NCBI GenBank assembly: GCA_015243575.1
Contig: CP042469.1
Span: 1,578,929 to 1,642,928 of the forward strand
DNA length: 64,000 nt
Reading direction: 5' to 3'
Source of the DNA: Clostridiales bacterium
GTDB taxonomy: Bacteria; Bacillota; Clostridia; Peptostreptococcales; Anaerovoracaceae
Made by a program: the position numbers and the translations under genes. The notes under the pieces are model-generated. The model was not told the DNA's origin. It worked only from the letters and a program-made list of their open reading frames with translations, and searched no databases. Below, piece after piece: positions 35,263 through 44,063 of the stretch. Numbering within the stretch: the stretch's first letter is position 1; every line of letters begins with the position of its first letter.

Positions 35263-36363
35263 ATGGCGGGAATCGAAAGACATATGTATCCAGGAAACAA
35301 TACACCAGAAGGCTTCTTCTCTTATTATCAATACATATTAGGCCAGGACGAAGCGGATAAAATCATCTGCATCAAAGGCGGCCCCGGTGTGGGCAAATCA
35401 ACATTTATGAGAAAGATCGGTGAGGCAATGCTAAAAGAAGGTCATGATGTTGACTTCATGCATTGCTCTTCAGATAACAGCTCTCTGGACGGTATTGTCT
35501 TGAGAGATAAAAAAATTGCCATGATTGACGGAACTGCTCCCCACATCGTAGACCCGCTGAATCCAGGAGCAGTTGATTCCATCATTCATTTGGGCGATTA
35601 CTGGGATGAAGAGGGTATCAGGAAAAATAGAGAAGCGCTCATCAAAAACAACGAGAGAGTACGGACCATCTTTGGCAGAGCCTATAATTATCTGGCAGCC
35701 GCCGGAAAAATGTACGACAACCTCAGCAGCATCTATGAATCCGCAATCAAGCATGAAGAACTCTACAAAATAACAGCAAAAATAATCGGTGATGAACTGG
35801 CACATAAGGAAATCAGTTCCAAGCAGGGCGATATCAAGAAATATTTCGCTAGCGCAATTACCCCCAAAGGCTTTGAGCATTACCTTGACTCTTTGCTGAA
35901 GGGCTACCGAAAGGTTTACTTAATTCAGGCTCCCGTGGGAGTGAGCAGTGAAAAAATCCTGAATTTGTTTCTGGAAGGGTCTGCTTACCGAGGATTTCAA
36001 GTAGAAGGATACTACTGCCCCATGAAGCCCTCAACAAAATTGGAGCATCTCCTGATTCCTGATCTGGGCATCGCCTTCGTAACCTCCAATCAATACCATT
36101 CGATCAAAGAAACAGATCTGAATGCAAAGGTGATCCCTATCAATTTAGCCGATATCATCAGGTATGATGTGATCAAATATCAGGATATGATTCTGGAAGA
36201 CAGTAAGATGCAGATGGAAAAGCTGCTGGAAAAGGCAGTTTTTTGTCTCGGTCAGGCAAAGAAAGAACATGACGAACTGGAAAAATACTATGTTCCCAAT
36301 ATGGATTTCATGAAGATAGACGCCTTGAGACAGCAGCTTACTCAAAAGTTCAGTCAACGCTAA
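35263..36363 (+). CDS. Two-domain P-loop NTPase-like protein (PRK06851 type)
   Basis: A 366-residue soluble protein that resembles the clostridial PRK06851 group of tandem P-loop proteins of unknown function. The first domain has an intact Walker A, GGPGVGKST (about 39-47), followed by DVDFMHCSSDNSSLDGIVL and the IAMIDGTAPH segment. In the second domain the corresponding loop reads QAPVGVSSEK (about 222-231), having lost the GKS/T signature, so only one site should bind nucleotide. ATG at 35263 has GGGAG 7 bases upstream; an earlier in-frame start lacks a ribosome site. It is transcribed divergently from the cell-wall cassette and ends at a strong terminator. Confidence 0.8.
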   Translation: MAGIERHMYPGNNTPEGFFSYYQYILGQDEADKIICIKGGPGVGKSTFMRKIGEAMLKEGHDVDFMHCSSDNSSLDGIVLRDKKIAMIDGTAPHIVDPLNPGAVDSIIHLGDYWDEEGIRKNREALIKNNERVRTIFGRAYNYLAAAGKMYDNLSSIYESAIKHEELYKITAKIIGDELAHKEISSKQGDIKKYFASAITPKGFEHYLDSLLKGYRKVYLIQAPVGVSSEKILNLFLEGSAYRGFQVEGYYCPMKPSTKLEHLLIPDLGIAFVTSNQYHSIKETDLNAKVIPINLADIIRYDVIKYQDMILEDSKMQMEKLLEKAVFCLGQAKKEHDELEKYYVPNMDFMKIDALRQQLTQKFSQR

Positions 36364-36383
36364 TTCATCTCTCCCTGACATAC

Positions 36384-36437
36384 AAAAGAATGCACCTGCA
36401 GAGCCTTTTACAAGGCATCTGCAGGTGCATTCTTTTT
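36384..36437. terminator. Strong intrinsic terminator
   Basis: A long perfect stem (AAAGAATGCACCTGCAGA with its complement) continuing into GCCTT/AAGGC around a 4-base loop, ending in a T-run. It separates the P-loop gene from the convergent DUF975 gene and probably works in both directions. Confidence 0.9.
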
Positions 36438-36492
36438 GTGTATCTTGGCTGTATCTCTTACTTCTATTTTTTTGATATCCTTAAAAATTGCG

Positions 36493-37281
36493 CTATTCTC
36501 TTCGATCTTGTTGGTCCATTTCATTAGCTTTATCAGCATCTACGGAAGAAGTCTCCGGAGTCCGATACACGGTAATGGGATCGACAAAGTCTTTCGTATC
36601 CTTATCTGTACTGTTGTATTCTTCCTGCCAGCCATCCAGCCTGCTAACCGAACGAAGATTTCCTTTTGCAATATCATAAAATGCAACAATTGTTACTTCC
36701 ATATATGGCATTAGCCACAGGTAACCAATTCCAAGGGTGAAAGCGCTCAGGATTGCCCAACCCAGGAAGGAAAGATACAAGCAGAATAACTTCCATTTGT
36801 TGCCCCGCATCAGTCGCTTGCTCTCGTTCAATGCCTCCATGATTCCCATTTCAGGATGATCCGCAAGGATATAAAAGCTCATGCTGTAACGCAGCGCAGC
36901 AATAATACCAGGTATAAACAACAGCAGCATCCATAAAACAATGAAGATTGACATGACGATATATAGGCCAAAGGCTTTGCCAAAGCGCTCAAAACCATAG
37001 AACACTTCTGCGGGAGATGTCTCTCTTCTGCGAAACAGCGAAATCGCAAACATTGCGTAACCAAGAGTCAGGGGCCCGCTAATTAGTATGCTATATATGT
37101 TTGCTATCGTCGTTGGCTCAAAATCTCCAAATACTCCATTCAGAATGAAAACCGGCAGAAGCGCAAGAACCATATATAATAACGTTCCCAAAGCACCCAA
37201 TCCCCATTTTCCTGTGAGGGAATCTCTTCCTAATGCTCTTAAGTTTCGGCAGCTTTCAGTTATAATGATATTCTGATCCAT
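36493..37281 (-). CDS. DUF975 family membrane protein
   Basis: A 262-residue integral membrane protein with about five to six hydrophobic segments and the DUF975 pattern: an N-terminal basic stretch (CRNLRALGRDSLTGKWGLGALGTLLY), RRRETSPAEVFYGFERFGKAFGLYI, and SFYILADHPEMGIMEALNESKRLMRGNKWKLFCLYLSFLGWAIL, the family's best-conserved region. A hydrophilic acidic tail follows. Function is unknown for the family. ATG at 37281 follows GAGGGA; the open stretch further upstream has no ribosome site. It has its own promoter (37384-37411). Confidence 0.87.
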   Translation of the reverse strand: MDQNIIITESCRNLRALGRDSLTGKWGLGALGTLLYMVLALLPVFILNGVFGDFEPTTIANIYSILISGPLTLGYAMFAISLFRRRETSPAEVFYGFERFGKAFGLYIVMSIFIVLWMLLLFIPGIIAALRYSMSFYILADHPEMGIMEALNESKRLMRGNKWKLFCLYLSFLGWAILSAFTLGIGYLWLMPYMEVTIVAFYDIAKGNLRSVSRLDGWQEEYNSTDKDTKDFVDPITVYRTPETSSVDADKANEMDQQDRRE

Positions 37282-37383
37282 TTTATATCCCTCTTTTCTT
37301 TCTCTTTGCATAGGCAACAAAGCATCATACACTTCATCCGTATCAATTCTTCATTCCTACAAGCTTTCATACACAATTATTAT

Positions 37384-37411
37384 ATTATATTACTTTGATG
37401 TTAGAATGCAA
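37384..37411 (-). promoter_or_regulatory. Predicted promoter of the DUF975 gene
   Basis: Minus-strand TTGCAT (37406-37411), 16 bases, TATAAT (37384-37389), about 100 bases before the gene. The 312-base gap 37282-37593 otherwise holds the aroB promoter and no gene. Confidence 0.65.
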
Positions 37412-37464
37412 GAATTTGTTAAATCGAAGCGGTTCATCGAAACCCTGTTATAGAATATCTTGAT

Positions 37465-37493
37465 TTGCTTATTACACCATTTTGGTGTATACT
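37465..37493 (+). promoter_or_regulatory. aroB promoter with a dyad in its spacer
   Basis: TTGCTT (37465-37470), 17 bases, TATACT (37488-37493). A perfect 7-bp dyad TACACCA/TGGTGTA (37473-37479 and 37483-37489) fills the spacer and touches the -10, the position of a repressor operator. Confidence 0.68.
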
Positions 37494-37593
37494 AATTATT
37501 ACTATTATGTTATTTAACCGGTATTCATACGGCTCATCCTTATGAAAATACCGGCTCTATCGATACAAATTGGATAAGTTTAAGGAGGTCCTT

Positions 37594-38658
37594 ATGAAAT
37601 ATACGTTATCAATCAACATCAGTAATAGAAAACACCCTATAATTATTGAGAGCGGATTATTTCAGACCATTGGCAATCGGCTCGGGGAGCATTTTGCCGG
37701 GAAAAAAATTGCTCTGATCACAGATGAAACGATTATAAATGTTTACGGAAACTTTATAAGAAAGCAGCTGGATGCATCTCAATGCCAATGGGACATTATT
37801 GTACTGCCCGAAGGAGATGAAAACAAATCCTTTGAATCCCTTTCGATTATTTATAAAAGACTGGTGGATTTTCAGCTAACTAGAGACGATGTGATTGTCG
37901 CGCTGGGCGGCGGAGTCACTGGAGATCTTTCGGGTTTTGCCGCCGCAACATTCCTTCGCGGCGTAAATTTTGTTCAGATTCCTACAACGCTCATCGGACA
38001 AGTTGACAGCAGCTTCGGTGGCAAAAATGCAGTCAATATACCGGAAGGGAAAAACCTGGTTGGCACATTTTATCAGCCATCCTATGTATTTATCGATCCT
38101 GATTTTATTAAGACACTGTCTGACTTTCATATGGCAAACGGTATGGCTGAAATTATTAAATATGCCTGTATTGCCGATGCAGATTTATTCCAGGATCTCA
38201 TAAGAATGAATAACCATCGCAATGCAGAATTGATCGAGTCAGTCATTTATCGTTGTTGCCTGATTAAGAAGCAGCTCATCGAGCAGGATGAAAAGGAACA
38301 GGGTGTTCGTATGCTGACCAATTTCGGGCATACACTTGGTCATGCCATTGAAAACCTATATGGACGTGCCTACGGTCACGGTCAGGCTGTGGCCATAGGA
38401 ATGCAGACGATCACAGAGCATAGCGAAAGACGAGGCTTGTCCGGAATCAACACTTCCGCGATGCTGAGGGAAGTACTCACGGTTTATGGTCTTCCTGTCG
38501 AGCTCCCCTCCGGAACCGACAAAGATATTCTAGCGGAAGCCGTAATGAAGGATAAAAAGCGACGGGGTAATAAAATCAATCTGGTATTGATTGATAAGAT
38601 CGGGAAAGGCTATCTTTATCCAATTGAACAAACTGAATTCAGAAGTTTTATTGATTAA
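37594..38658 (+). CDS. aroB: 3-dehydroquinate synthase
   Basis: A 354-residue NAD-dependent enzyme, the second step of the shikimate pathway (DAHP to 3-dehydroquinate). Key segments are PEGDENKSFES, VALGGGVTGDLSGFAAATFLRG (about 99-120), QVDSSFGGKNAVNIPEGKNLVGTF, and the metal ligands in LTNFGHTLGHAIE. ATG at 37594 has GGAGG 5 bases upstream; an upstream in-frame ATG at 37570 lies before that site. aroE follows after 43 bases, forming a small aromatic-pathway operon. Confidence 0.94.
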   Translation: MKYTLSINISNRKHPIIIESGLFQTIGNRLGEHFAGKKIALITDETIINVYGNFIRKQLDASQCQWDIIVLPEGDENKSFESLSIIYKRLVDFQLTRDDVIVALGGGVTGDLSGFAAATFLRGVNFVQIPTTLIGQVDSSFGGKNAVNIPEGKNLVGTFYQPSYVFIDPDFIKTLSDFHMANGMAEIIKYACIADADLFQDLIRMNNHRNAELIESVIYRCCLIKKQLIEQDEKEQGVRMLTNFGHTLGHAIENLYGRAYGHGQAVAIGMQTITEHSERRGLSGINTSAMLREVLTVYGLPVELPSGTDKDILAEAVMKDKKRRGNKINLVLIDKIGKGYLYPIEQTEFRSFID

Positions 38659-38701
38659 ACCATTCATCGAGATAATATATTTAGCAATGGAGGACAATGC
38701 T

Positions 38702-39454
38702 ATGCTGAAACTGGGTCTTGTGGGAGAAAAGCTGTCACACAGCCGATCTCCTGAGATACATGCGAAGATCATGAAGCAGAAAGGAATTGAAGGTGTTTAT
38801 GAACTTCTGGAATTTCCCAAAGACTCTTTCGTAGAAGACTTTAATGCGCTTAAGGAGTCCGGTTTTCGCGGTGTTAATGTTACAATACCGTACAAGGAAG
38901 CGGTGCTGCCTTTACTGGACGAAATCTCGCAGCAGTCAAAGTATATTGGCGCAGTGAATACAGTCCTGTTCCAAAATGGCAAGGCCAAAGGTTTCAATAC
39001 GGATTACGACGGTTTCATTTCCTTACTTGACCACAATAAGGTGGCTGTAAAAGGCAAGTCCGCCATAGTACTAGGTTCAGGAGGTTCAGCAAAAGCAGTT
39101 GTAAAAGCCCTGCTTGATCTGGGAATTTATGATTTAACCATCGTAAGCAGAGGAAAGCAAAACTTCCATGGAAATTACACCATATCCTACGAATTCTTCA
39201 AAGAGGCAAAAATCAAAAGCAATCTTTTAATTAATTGTACCCCCGTGGGGATGTACCCCAATGAGGACGCCTCTCCTGTGGCAAGGCAGGAGATTCAGGC
39301 GGATACCGTAATCGATATGATCTATAATCCAGAGAAAACTCTTCTTCTGAAAACAGCCGAGGAGCTGGGTTTGAAAGCAGTCAACGGCAGCTATATGCTG
39401 CTTCAGCAGGCTGCAAAAGCACAGGAGATTTGGGCAGAGAACCTTCCTTTTTGA
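38702..39454 (+). CDS. aroE: Shikimate dehydrogenase
   Basis: A 250-residue NADP enzyme reducing 3-dehydroshikimate to shikimate. It starts MLKLGLVGEKLSHSRSPEIHAKI, with the catalytic Lys in NVTIPYKEAV (about 57-66) and Asp in FNTDYDGF (about 98-105), the nucleotide motif VLGSGGSAKA, and NGSYMLLQQAAKAQEIW at the end. The GGAGG before ATG 38702 sits within codons of an alternative upstream start, so 38702 is preferred. It lies directly downstream of aroB and ends at the terminator at 39490-39525. Confidence 0.94.
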   Translation: MLKLGLVGEKLSHSRSPEIHAKIMKQKGIEGVYELLEFPKDSFVEDFNALKESGFRGVNVTIPYKEAVLPLLDEISQQSKYIGAVNTVLFQNGKAKGFNTDYDGFISLLDHNKVAVKGKSAIVLGSGGSAKAVVKALLDLGIYDLTIVSRGKQNFHGNYTISYEFFKEAKIKSNLLINCTPVGMYPNEDASPVARQEIQADTVIDMIYNPEKTLLLKTAEELGLKAVNGSYMLLQQAAKAQEIWAENLPF

Positions 39455-39489
39455 AAAATAAAAGCCGCACTTATTCATACTGTAATTCA

Positions 39490-39525
39490 AAACACCTTCC
39501 GTCGCCGGAAGGTGTTTCTTTTTCG
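39490..39525. terminator. Intrinsic terminator between aroE and the 4-hydroxybutyrate operon
   Basis: AAACACCTTCCG (39490-39501) and CGGAAGGTGTTT (39506-39517) form a perfect 12-bp stem with a 4-base loop followed by CTTTTTC. It separates convergent transcription units. Confidence 0.9.
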
Positions 39526-39565
39526 CGAGCTGCAAAACTGCAGATGTTGTTGCTTTCTATTTGTA

Positions 39566-40684
39566 TTAATACAGGTTTGCAAAGATTTCTCTGATTTCTT
39601 CGTCAGAGAGGAATACATAGTTATTGGCGAGCAGTCTCTGCTGATTTGCTACAGTGGACTTTGTGAACTCATCAATCTGCTCTTCCGTCATTCCATATTC
39701 TCTCAAAGGCTTCTTCATGATCAGCTTGTTCAGGAAGGTTTCCAATTCGCCGTATACATCTCCCGCAGGATCAACACCCAGAGCGTCCGCAAAGATTTTT
39801 GTTGCTGATACGATTTTTCCGGTCGGGTTCTTTCTTGTATACATTTTGAAAACTTCGGTAAAGAACTGATAGTTCGCTTCACCGTGAGGTACGTGGAATG
39901 CTCCTCCAATGGAGTAAGAAAGCGCATGCACAGCTGCACAGCCTGCATTGCCAAATGCAATTCCCGCATAGTTGGATGCTAGGACGAATTCCTTCAAATA
40001 CTTCATTCTTTCCTCTTCGCCCTTTTCAACGATCTCCTTGTAGCCGTCCATGATCATTTTAATGGCTTCCAGAGAATACATTTCTGTAAATGGTGATGCT
40101 TTGGGAGACAGGTAAGATTCGATGGCGTGGATTAATGCGTCCACAGAACTTGTTACAAAGAACTTATAGGGCAGTCCCTTGACAGTCTCCGGAACAAGTA
40201 CGGCGATATCTGCATAGGTTTCATCCACTGCGATTCCTTTTTTGGTATGTAAAGATTTTAATTCAGCGATGGCAACGTTGGTAACTTCGCTTCCGGTTCC
40301 GCAGGTTGTGGGAACAACAACAAGTTCTTTCACCTTTTTGGGAGCGACAGCGCCGGTGAAAAGATCAATGGATTTTTCAGGAACATCCAATGCTAATATT
40401 TTGCAAATGTCAACGATGGTACCGCCTCCGAATGCGACGATTCTTTTAAAATCATACTTTTTCATTTCCACTGCGATAGCATCGATCATTTCGTCAGACG
40501 GCTCACCTGCTCCGAACTTTTCCTGGAAGATCACATTTGTTTCAATGCCAAGGGGCTTCATATACGGCGTATACAACCATTCATTTGTTAGAACCAGATC
40601 GTCCTTGCCTACCTTAAATTCGTCGTTAAATTCTTTGAAAGTATCGAAATAGAATACTTTTGGAACTACTCTTAACGCTTGCAT
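39566..40684 (-). CDS. 4hbD: 4-Hydroxybutyrate dehydrogenase (iron-containing alcohol dehydrogenase family)
   Basis: A 372-residue group III (iron) alcohol dehydrogenase that reduces succinate semialdehyde to 4-hydroxybutyrate with NADH. The nucleotide motif VAFGGGTIVDICKIL (about 83-97), TTCGTGSEVT and the metal ligands in SSVDALIHAIESY and HALSYSIGGAFHVPHGEAN are present. Assignment to 4HbD rests on overall resemblance to clostridial 4HbD and on its operon with AbfT and AbfD. It lies 38 bases after abfT. Confidence 0.88.
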   Translation of the reverse strand: MQALRVVPKVFYFDTFKEFNDEFKVGKDDLVLTNEWLYTPYMKPLGIETNVIFQEKFGAGEPSDEMIDAIAVEMKKYDFKRIVAFGGGTIVDICKILALDVPEKSIDLFTGAVAPKKVKELVVVPTTCGTGSEVTNVAIAELKSLHTKKGIAVDETYADIAVLVPETVKGLPYKFFVTSSVDALIHAIESYLSPKASPFTEMYSLEAIKMIMDGYKEIVEKGEEERMKYLKEFVLASNYAGIAFGNAGCAAVHALSYSIGGAFHVPHGEANYQFFTEVFKMYTRKNPTGKIVSATKIFADALGVDPAGDVYGELETFLNKLIMKKPLREYGMTEEQIDEFTKSTVANQQRLLANNYVFLSDEEIREIFANLY

Positions 40685-40722
40685 TTTAAATCCTCCTTAT
40701 ATTTTGGGCAACCAACCCTATT

Positions 40723-42039
40723 TTAAAATTTAGCGCAGAACCGCTTTTCAAATTCCTCTTTCAGTTGTTCTCTGAAATCCGGATGCGCAATGTTGATCAG
40801 ATTTCTTGCTCTCTGCTTCAGTGTTTTTCCCTTAAGCTCAGCGATTCCATACTCGGTGACAATATAATCCACATCGTTTCTTGAGGTCGTAACCGCAGCT
40901 CCATGATCAATGAAGGGCGTGATCTTGGATACCATGCTGCCATCTTTCTTTGTGGCAACGGAAGGCATTGCAATGATTGCCTTTCCCTTACCGTCAAGGG
41001 ACATAGCGGCACCTCTAACAAAGTCAACCTGTCCGCCGACTCCGCTGAACTGTCTTGTTCCGATACTATCGGATACCACCTGACCCATGAAATCAACCGC
41101 AAGACAGGAGTTGATGCACACCATATTTGTATTCTGGGCGACGACGCAAGGATTGTTGACATAGTCAACTGTACGCATTTCCACCGCTGGATTTTCTTTT
41201 GCGAAATCATACAGCCTCTTGGACCCCATTAAAAAGGTTACGATCATCTTGTCTCTGTTCAGGCCTTTCTTGGAGTTGTTGATCACTCCTGCTTCAAACA
41301 AATCCACCACGCCGTCAGAAATCATTTCAGAGTGAATTCCAAGATCCTTCTTATCCTTCAGTGACTGAAGGACTGCATCAGGAATCGCTCCGATTCCAAG
41401 CTGCAGCGTAGAACCATCATCAACCAGCTCCGCACAGTTTTTACCGATGGCCAGTTCAACCTCGCCGATCTTAGGAAGTCCCAGTTCAAAAAGAGGATGT
41501 GAGTTTTCTACAAATTTATCAATTTTGCTTACATGGACAAACGTGTCACCAAAGACCACAGGAACCTGATCGTTCACTTCCGCAAGGACGATCTTCGCGG
41601 ATTCGATTCCCTGCATGGTGTAATCAGAGGATACGCCCACACAGCAATAGCCGTGCTCATCCGGCGGAGATACCATTACCATAAATACATCGATCTCAAA
41701 GATTCCTTTTCTTATGTAATTCGGAACTTCATGGAAAAATACCGGTGTAAAATCACCGTGTCCCTGTGCAATGGAATCTCTTGTGGATGGGCTTGTAAAC
41801 CAACCGTTAAAGCGGAAGTGCTCCTTCAGCTCCGGTTTTGAGTAAGCACCCTTTCCAAGGGTAACCATATGACACACTTCCACGTCTTTGTAAGCTGCAG
41901 CGTTGGCTACCATGGCATCTACGAGAATTGCCGGTTCCGCAACAGCATGGGCAAATGCAACACGATCTCCGGATTTAATGCTTTGTACTGCATCCTCTGC
42001 TGTGCAGATTCTACTGTAGTATAATTCTTTCCAACTCAA
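40723..42039 (-). CDS. abfT: 4-Hydroxybutyrate CoA-transferase
   Basis: A 438-residue family I CoA-transferase of the 4-hydroxybutyrate type (AbfT/Cat2), moving CoA from acetyl-CoA or butyryl-CoA to 4-hydroxybutyrate. The catalytic glutamate falls at Glu238 in IHSEMISDG, the same number as I recall for the C. aminobutyricum enzyme; the oxyanion segment LQLGIGAIP (213-221) and GVGGQVDFVRGA follow the family. It overlaps the small Cys-protein gene by 4 bases and precedes 4hbD. Product 4-hydroxybutyryl-CoA is the substrate of AbfD two genes upstream. Confidence 0.93.
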   Translation of the reverse strand: MSWKELYYSRICTAEDAVQSIKSGDRVAFAHAVAEPAILVDAMVANAAAYKDVEVCHMVTLGKGAYSKPELKEHFRFNGWFTSPSTRDSIAQGHGDFTPVFFHEVPNYIRKGIFEIDVFMVMVSPPDEHGYCCVGVSSDYTMQGIESAKIVLAEVNDQVPVVFGDTFVHVSKIDKFVENSHPLFELGLPKIGEVELAIGKNCAELVDDGSTLQLGIGAIPDAVLQSLKDKKDLGIHSEMISDGVVDLFEAGVINNSKKGLNRDKMIVTFLMGSKRLYDFAKENPAVEMRTVDYVNNPCVVAQNTNMVCINSCLAVDFMGQVVSDSIGTRQFSGVGGQVDFVRGAAMSLDGKGKAIIAMPSVATKKDGSMVSKITPFIDHGAAVTTSRNDVDYIVTEYGIAELKGKTLKQRARNLINIAHPDFREQLKEEFEKRFCAKF

Positions 42040-42311
42040 ATGTTATTCCCCCATTTCTTTATATTGTTTATAATAGTATCAACATGTTCCTGATCCCACA
42101 TGCGGATCGAATCGCCTTTCACTTTGTACTGAGTAGCGGAAGCACAGCAATTGGTGCACCCGCCGATAATCAGTAGTCGGTCATATTCTCTGCCCTCTTC
42201 GGCAACCACGAACTCAGCGAGCTCTTGTGTAGCGCTGCGAATCGCTTCCAGCGCTTTTCCACGGTCATATCTGGGATTGCAGCCCCCGCAGAATTTAACT
42301 CCGATCAGCAT
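42036..42311 (-). CDS. Small cysteine-rich protein of the 4-hydroxybutyrate operon
   Basis: A 91-residue soluble protein with two cysteine groups, VKFCGGCNPRYDRG at the N-terminus and IIGGCTNCCASA in the middle, five cysteines in all; the arrangement suggests metal or iron-sulfur binding or a redox-active thiol pair. The stop overlaps the abfT start by 4 bases, indicating translational coupling. I do not recognise the family with certainty. Placement between abfD and abfT suggests a helper for the oxygen-sensitive [4Fe-4S]/FAD dehydratase or for the CoA-transferase, but this is inference. Confidence 0.78.
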   Translation of the reverse strand: MLIGVKFCGGCNPRYDRGKALEAIRSATQELAEFVVAEEGREYDRLLIIGGCTNCCASATQYKVKGDSIRMWDQEHVDTIINNIKKWGNNI

Positions 42312-42418
42312 GTACCTTATAACTCCTTCGACTTGTTTTTATGAAAGCACGGAATGAATCGATGCTTCCCGCAATAAGCTCTGATTCAATGAAGTGTGCG
42401 CCGATTCCCTAATACCAT

Positions 42419-42448
42419 AGAACCGCCGAAATAGCTCCCGACGGTTCT
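42419..42448 (-). other. Hairpin between abfD and the small Cys-protein gene
   Basis: AGAACCGCCG (42419-42428) pairs with CGACGGTTCT (42439-42448), 10 bp with one G-U pair on the transcript. No T-run follows. It may be a partial terminator or mRNA stabiliser that tunes abfD against downstream genes. Confidence 0.45.
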
Positions 42449-42480
42449 GATTAGTCTTTTGCAATCGATCTTGCGAACGA

Positions 42481-43959
42481 TTATTCCTTAATGCCTGCGA
42501 TAACCTTAGCAAGCTCTTTCTTCTGATTGATATTTCCCTGACGGGCAATCATGATTCTCTGGGCCTGAGGAGATCCTGCACCGTGCAGTGACTCTGTTCT
42601 ATAGCCTACTGCAGAAGATCCAAGGCAAATGTTTTCAAGGAATCTCAAAATTCTCATTCTATTTTCAGTGGATACTCCAGGAGCAGCAGCGAAGAACTTA
42701 TTGCACCATTCTCCGATGGTCTTTCCCGATTGTCCAACTTCTAAATCGGATTTGAAATCCTTCTGCGAAGGCATGGTTACCATCAGTCCACCGGCGATAT
42801 CTTCAGCAAGTCTGACGATTTCGTAAGGGAATCTGGTTACGTTTTGCTTACATACGTTTGCCAGCAGCAGATCGATCTGATAATTTCCTGCCTGTGTCGG
42901 ATAACCTTCAGCGGAACATGCGATACCACAGCAGTATAATGTCTCATTGAGATGCGTCATTTCGATGAGTTTATCCTTAATGTGAGAAGCCTTTTGTGCT
43001 CCGTTATAATCAGCAGCAAGAGCAGCAGCACCGATGATAACATCACCTACACCAACTTTACAACCGCCGTAGGATTGTCTGTGGTAGCCAGCAAATCTCT
43101 CAACCAGCATACCTGCGAAATCATACTCCTGACAGAGGAAAATTCTATCATTTGGGATAAATACGTTATCAAATACAACCAGTGCTTCCTGTCCGCCGAA
43201 TTTCTTGTTTCCAAGATCTACATCAGCATTCTCTTCCATTTTTCTTGTATCGCAGGACTGTCTTCCATAAATCATGAAAAGGCCAGGTACGTCGGACTGG
43301 ATTGCGAAAGAAACCGCATAATCCTTATCCGCTTCTGTCATCGCGATCGTAGGCATAATCAGATGTTCATGAGAATTGATGGAACCAGTCTGGTGAACTT
43401 TTGCTCCTGTTACGATGATTCCGTCTTCTCTTTTCTCAACGATACGCAGGAATAGATCGGGATCAGCCTGCTGGCTTGGAGCCAGTCCTCTGTCGCCTTT
43501 TGGATCTGTCATTGCGCCATCAACAGTCAGGTCATTTTCCTGTACGTATTCAACATATTTCTTGAATCTTTCATGATATTCGGTACCATACTTTTTATCA
43601 ATTTCGAAGGTAGTGGAATAAACAGCATTGAAAGCATCCATTCCAACGCATCTTTGGAAACAAGAAGCAGTCTTCTGTCCCAGCAGTCTCTGCATTTTCA
43701 CCTTCTTTACAAGGTCGCCAGTGCTCTGGTGCAGATGGGCAAAACGGTTAACGGTCTTTCCGGTAAGATTTGATGTTGCTGTCATCAGATCTGAATACTG
43801 GGGGTCATGAGCAAGCTCATAGGTCATTGCCAGACATTCGATGGAAGGTCTGATCATTGGATGATCTACCCAATCTTTCACTTCTTCTCCGAACAGGTAC
43901 ACCTTTGTGTTCAATTTCCGTAGGCTCTCAATATACTGAGCTCCATTCATTAATGCCAT
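42481..43959 (-). CDS. abfD: 4-Hydroxybutyryl-CoA dehydratase / vinylacetyl-CoA delta-isomerase
   Basis: A 492-residue FAD and [4Fe-4S] enzyme that dehydrates 4-hydroxybutyryl-CoA to crotonyl-CoA through a ketyl radical. The cluster ligands known from C. aminobutyricum (Cys99, Cys103, His292, Cys299) appear here at Cys100 and Cys104 (ASCFQRC) and His293 and Cys300 (YHRQSYGGC), with identical spacing. The fold is acyl-CoA dehydrogenase-like, with KVHQTGSINSHEHLIMPT. First gene after a sigma-54 promoter and a leader hairpin. The 169-base gap to the next gene contains only a hairpin at 42419-42448. Crotonyl-CoA can be taken by Bcd or crotonase. Confidence 0.96.
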   Translation of the reverse strand: MALMNGAQYIESLRKLNTKVYLFGEEVKDWVDHPMIRPSIECLAMTYELAHDPQYSDLMTATSNLTGKTVNRFAHLHQSTGDLVKKVKMQRLLGQKTASCFQRCVGMDAFNAVYSTTFEIDKKYGTEYHERFKKYVEYVQENDLTVDGAMTDPKGDRGLAPSQQADPDLFLRIVEKREDGIIVTGAKVHQTGSINSHEHLIMPTIAMTEADKDYAVSFAIQSDVPGLFMIYGRQSCDTRKMEENADVDLGNKKFGGQEALVVFDNVFIPNDRIFLCQEYDFAGMLVERFAGYHRQSYGGCKVGVGDVIIGAAALAADYNGAQKASHIKDKLIEMTHLNETLYCCGIACSAEGYPTQAGNYQIDLLLANVCKQNVTRFPYEIVRLAEDIAGGLMVTMPSQKDFKSDLEVGQSGKTIGEWCNKFFAAAPGVSTENRMRILRFLENICLGSSAVGYRTESLHGAGSPQAQRIMIARQGNINQKKELAKVIAGIKE

Positions 43960-43994
43960 AATACAACCACTCCTTACATGTGAAATATTGTTCA

Positions 43995-44041
43995 GACGGT
44001 ACAGTAAAGAATGCCCGATTGCACCTATTTACCGTATCGTC
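43995..44041 (-). other. Imperfect hairpin in the abfD leader
   Basis: Arms 43995-44008 and 44028-44041 pair at 12 of 14 positions. The hairpin begins about 12 bases after the predicted sigma-54 start and may influence stability or translation of the abfD mRNA. Confidence 0.45.
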
Positions 44042-44063
44042 AATTGAAACCGCTTATAATTTA

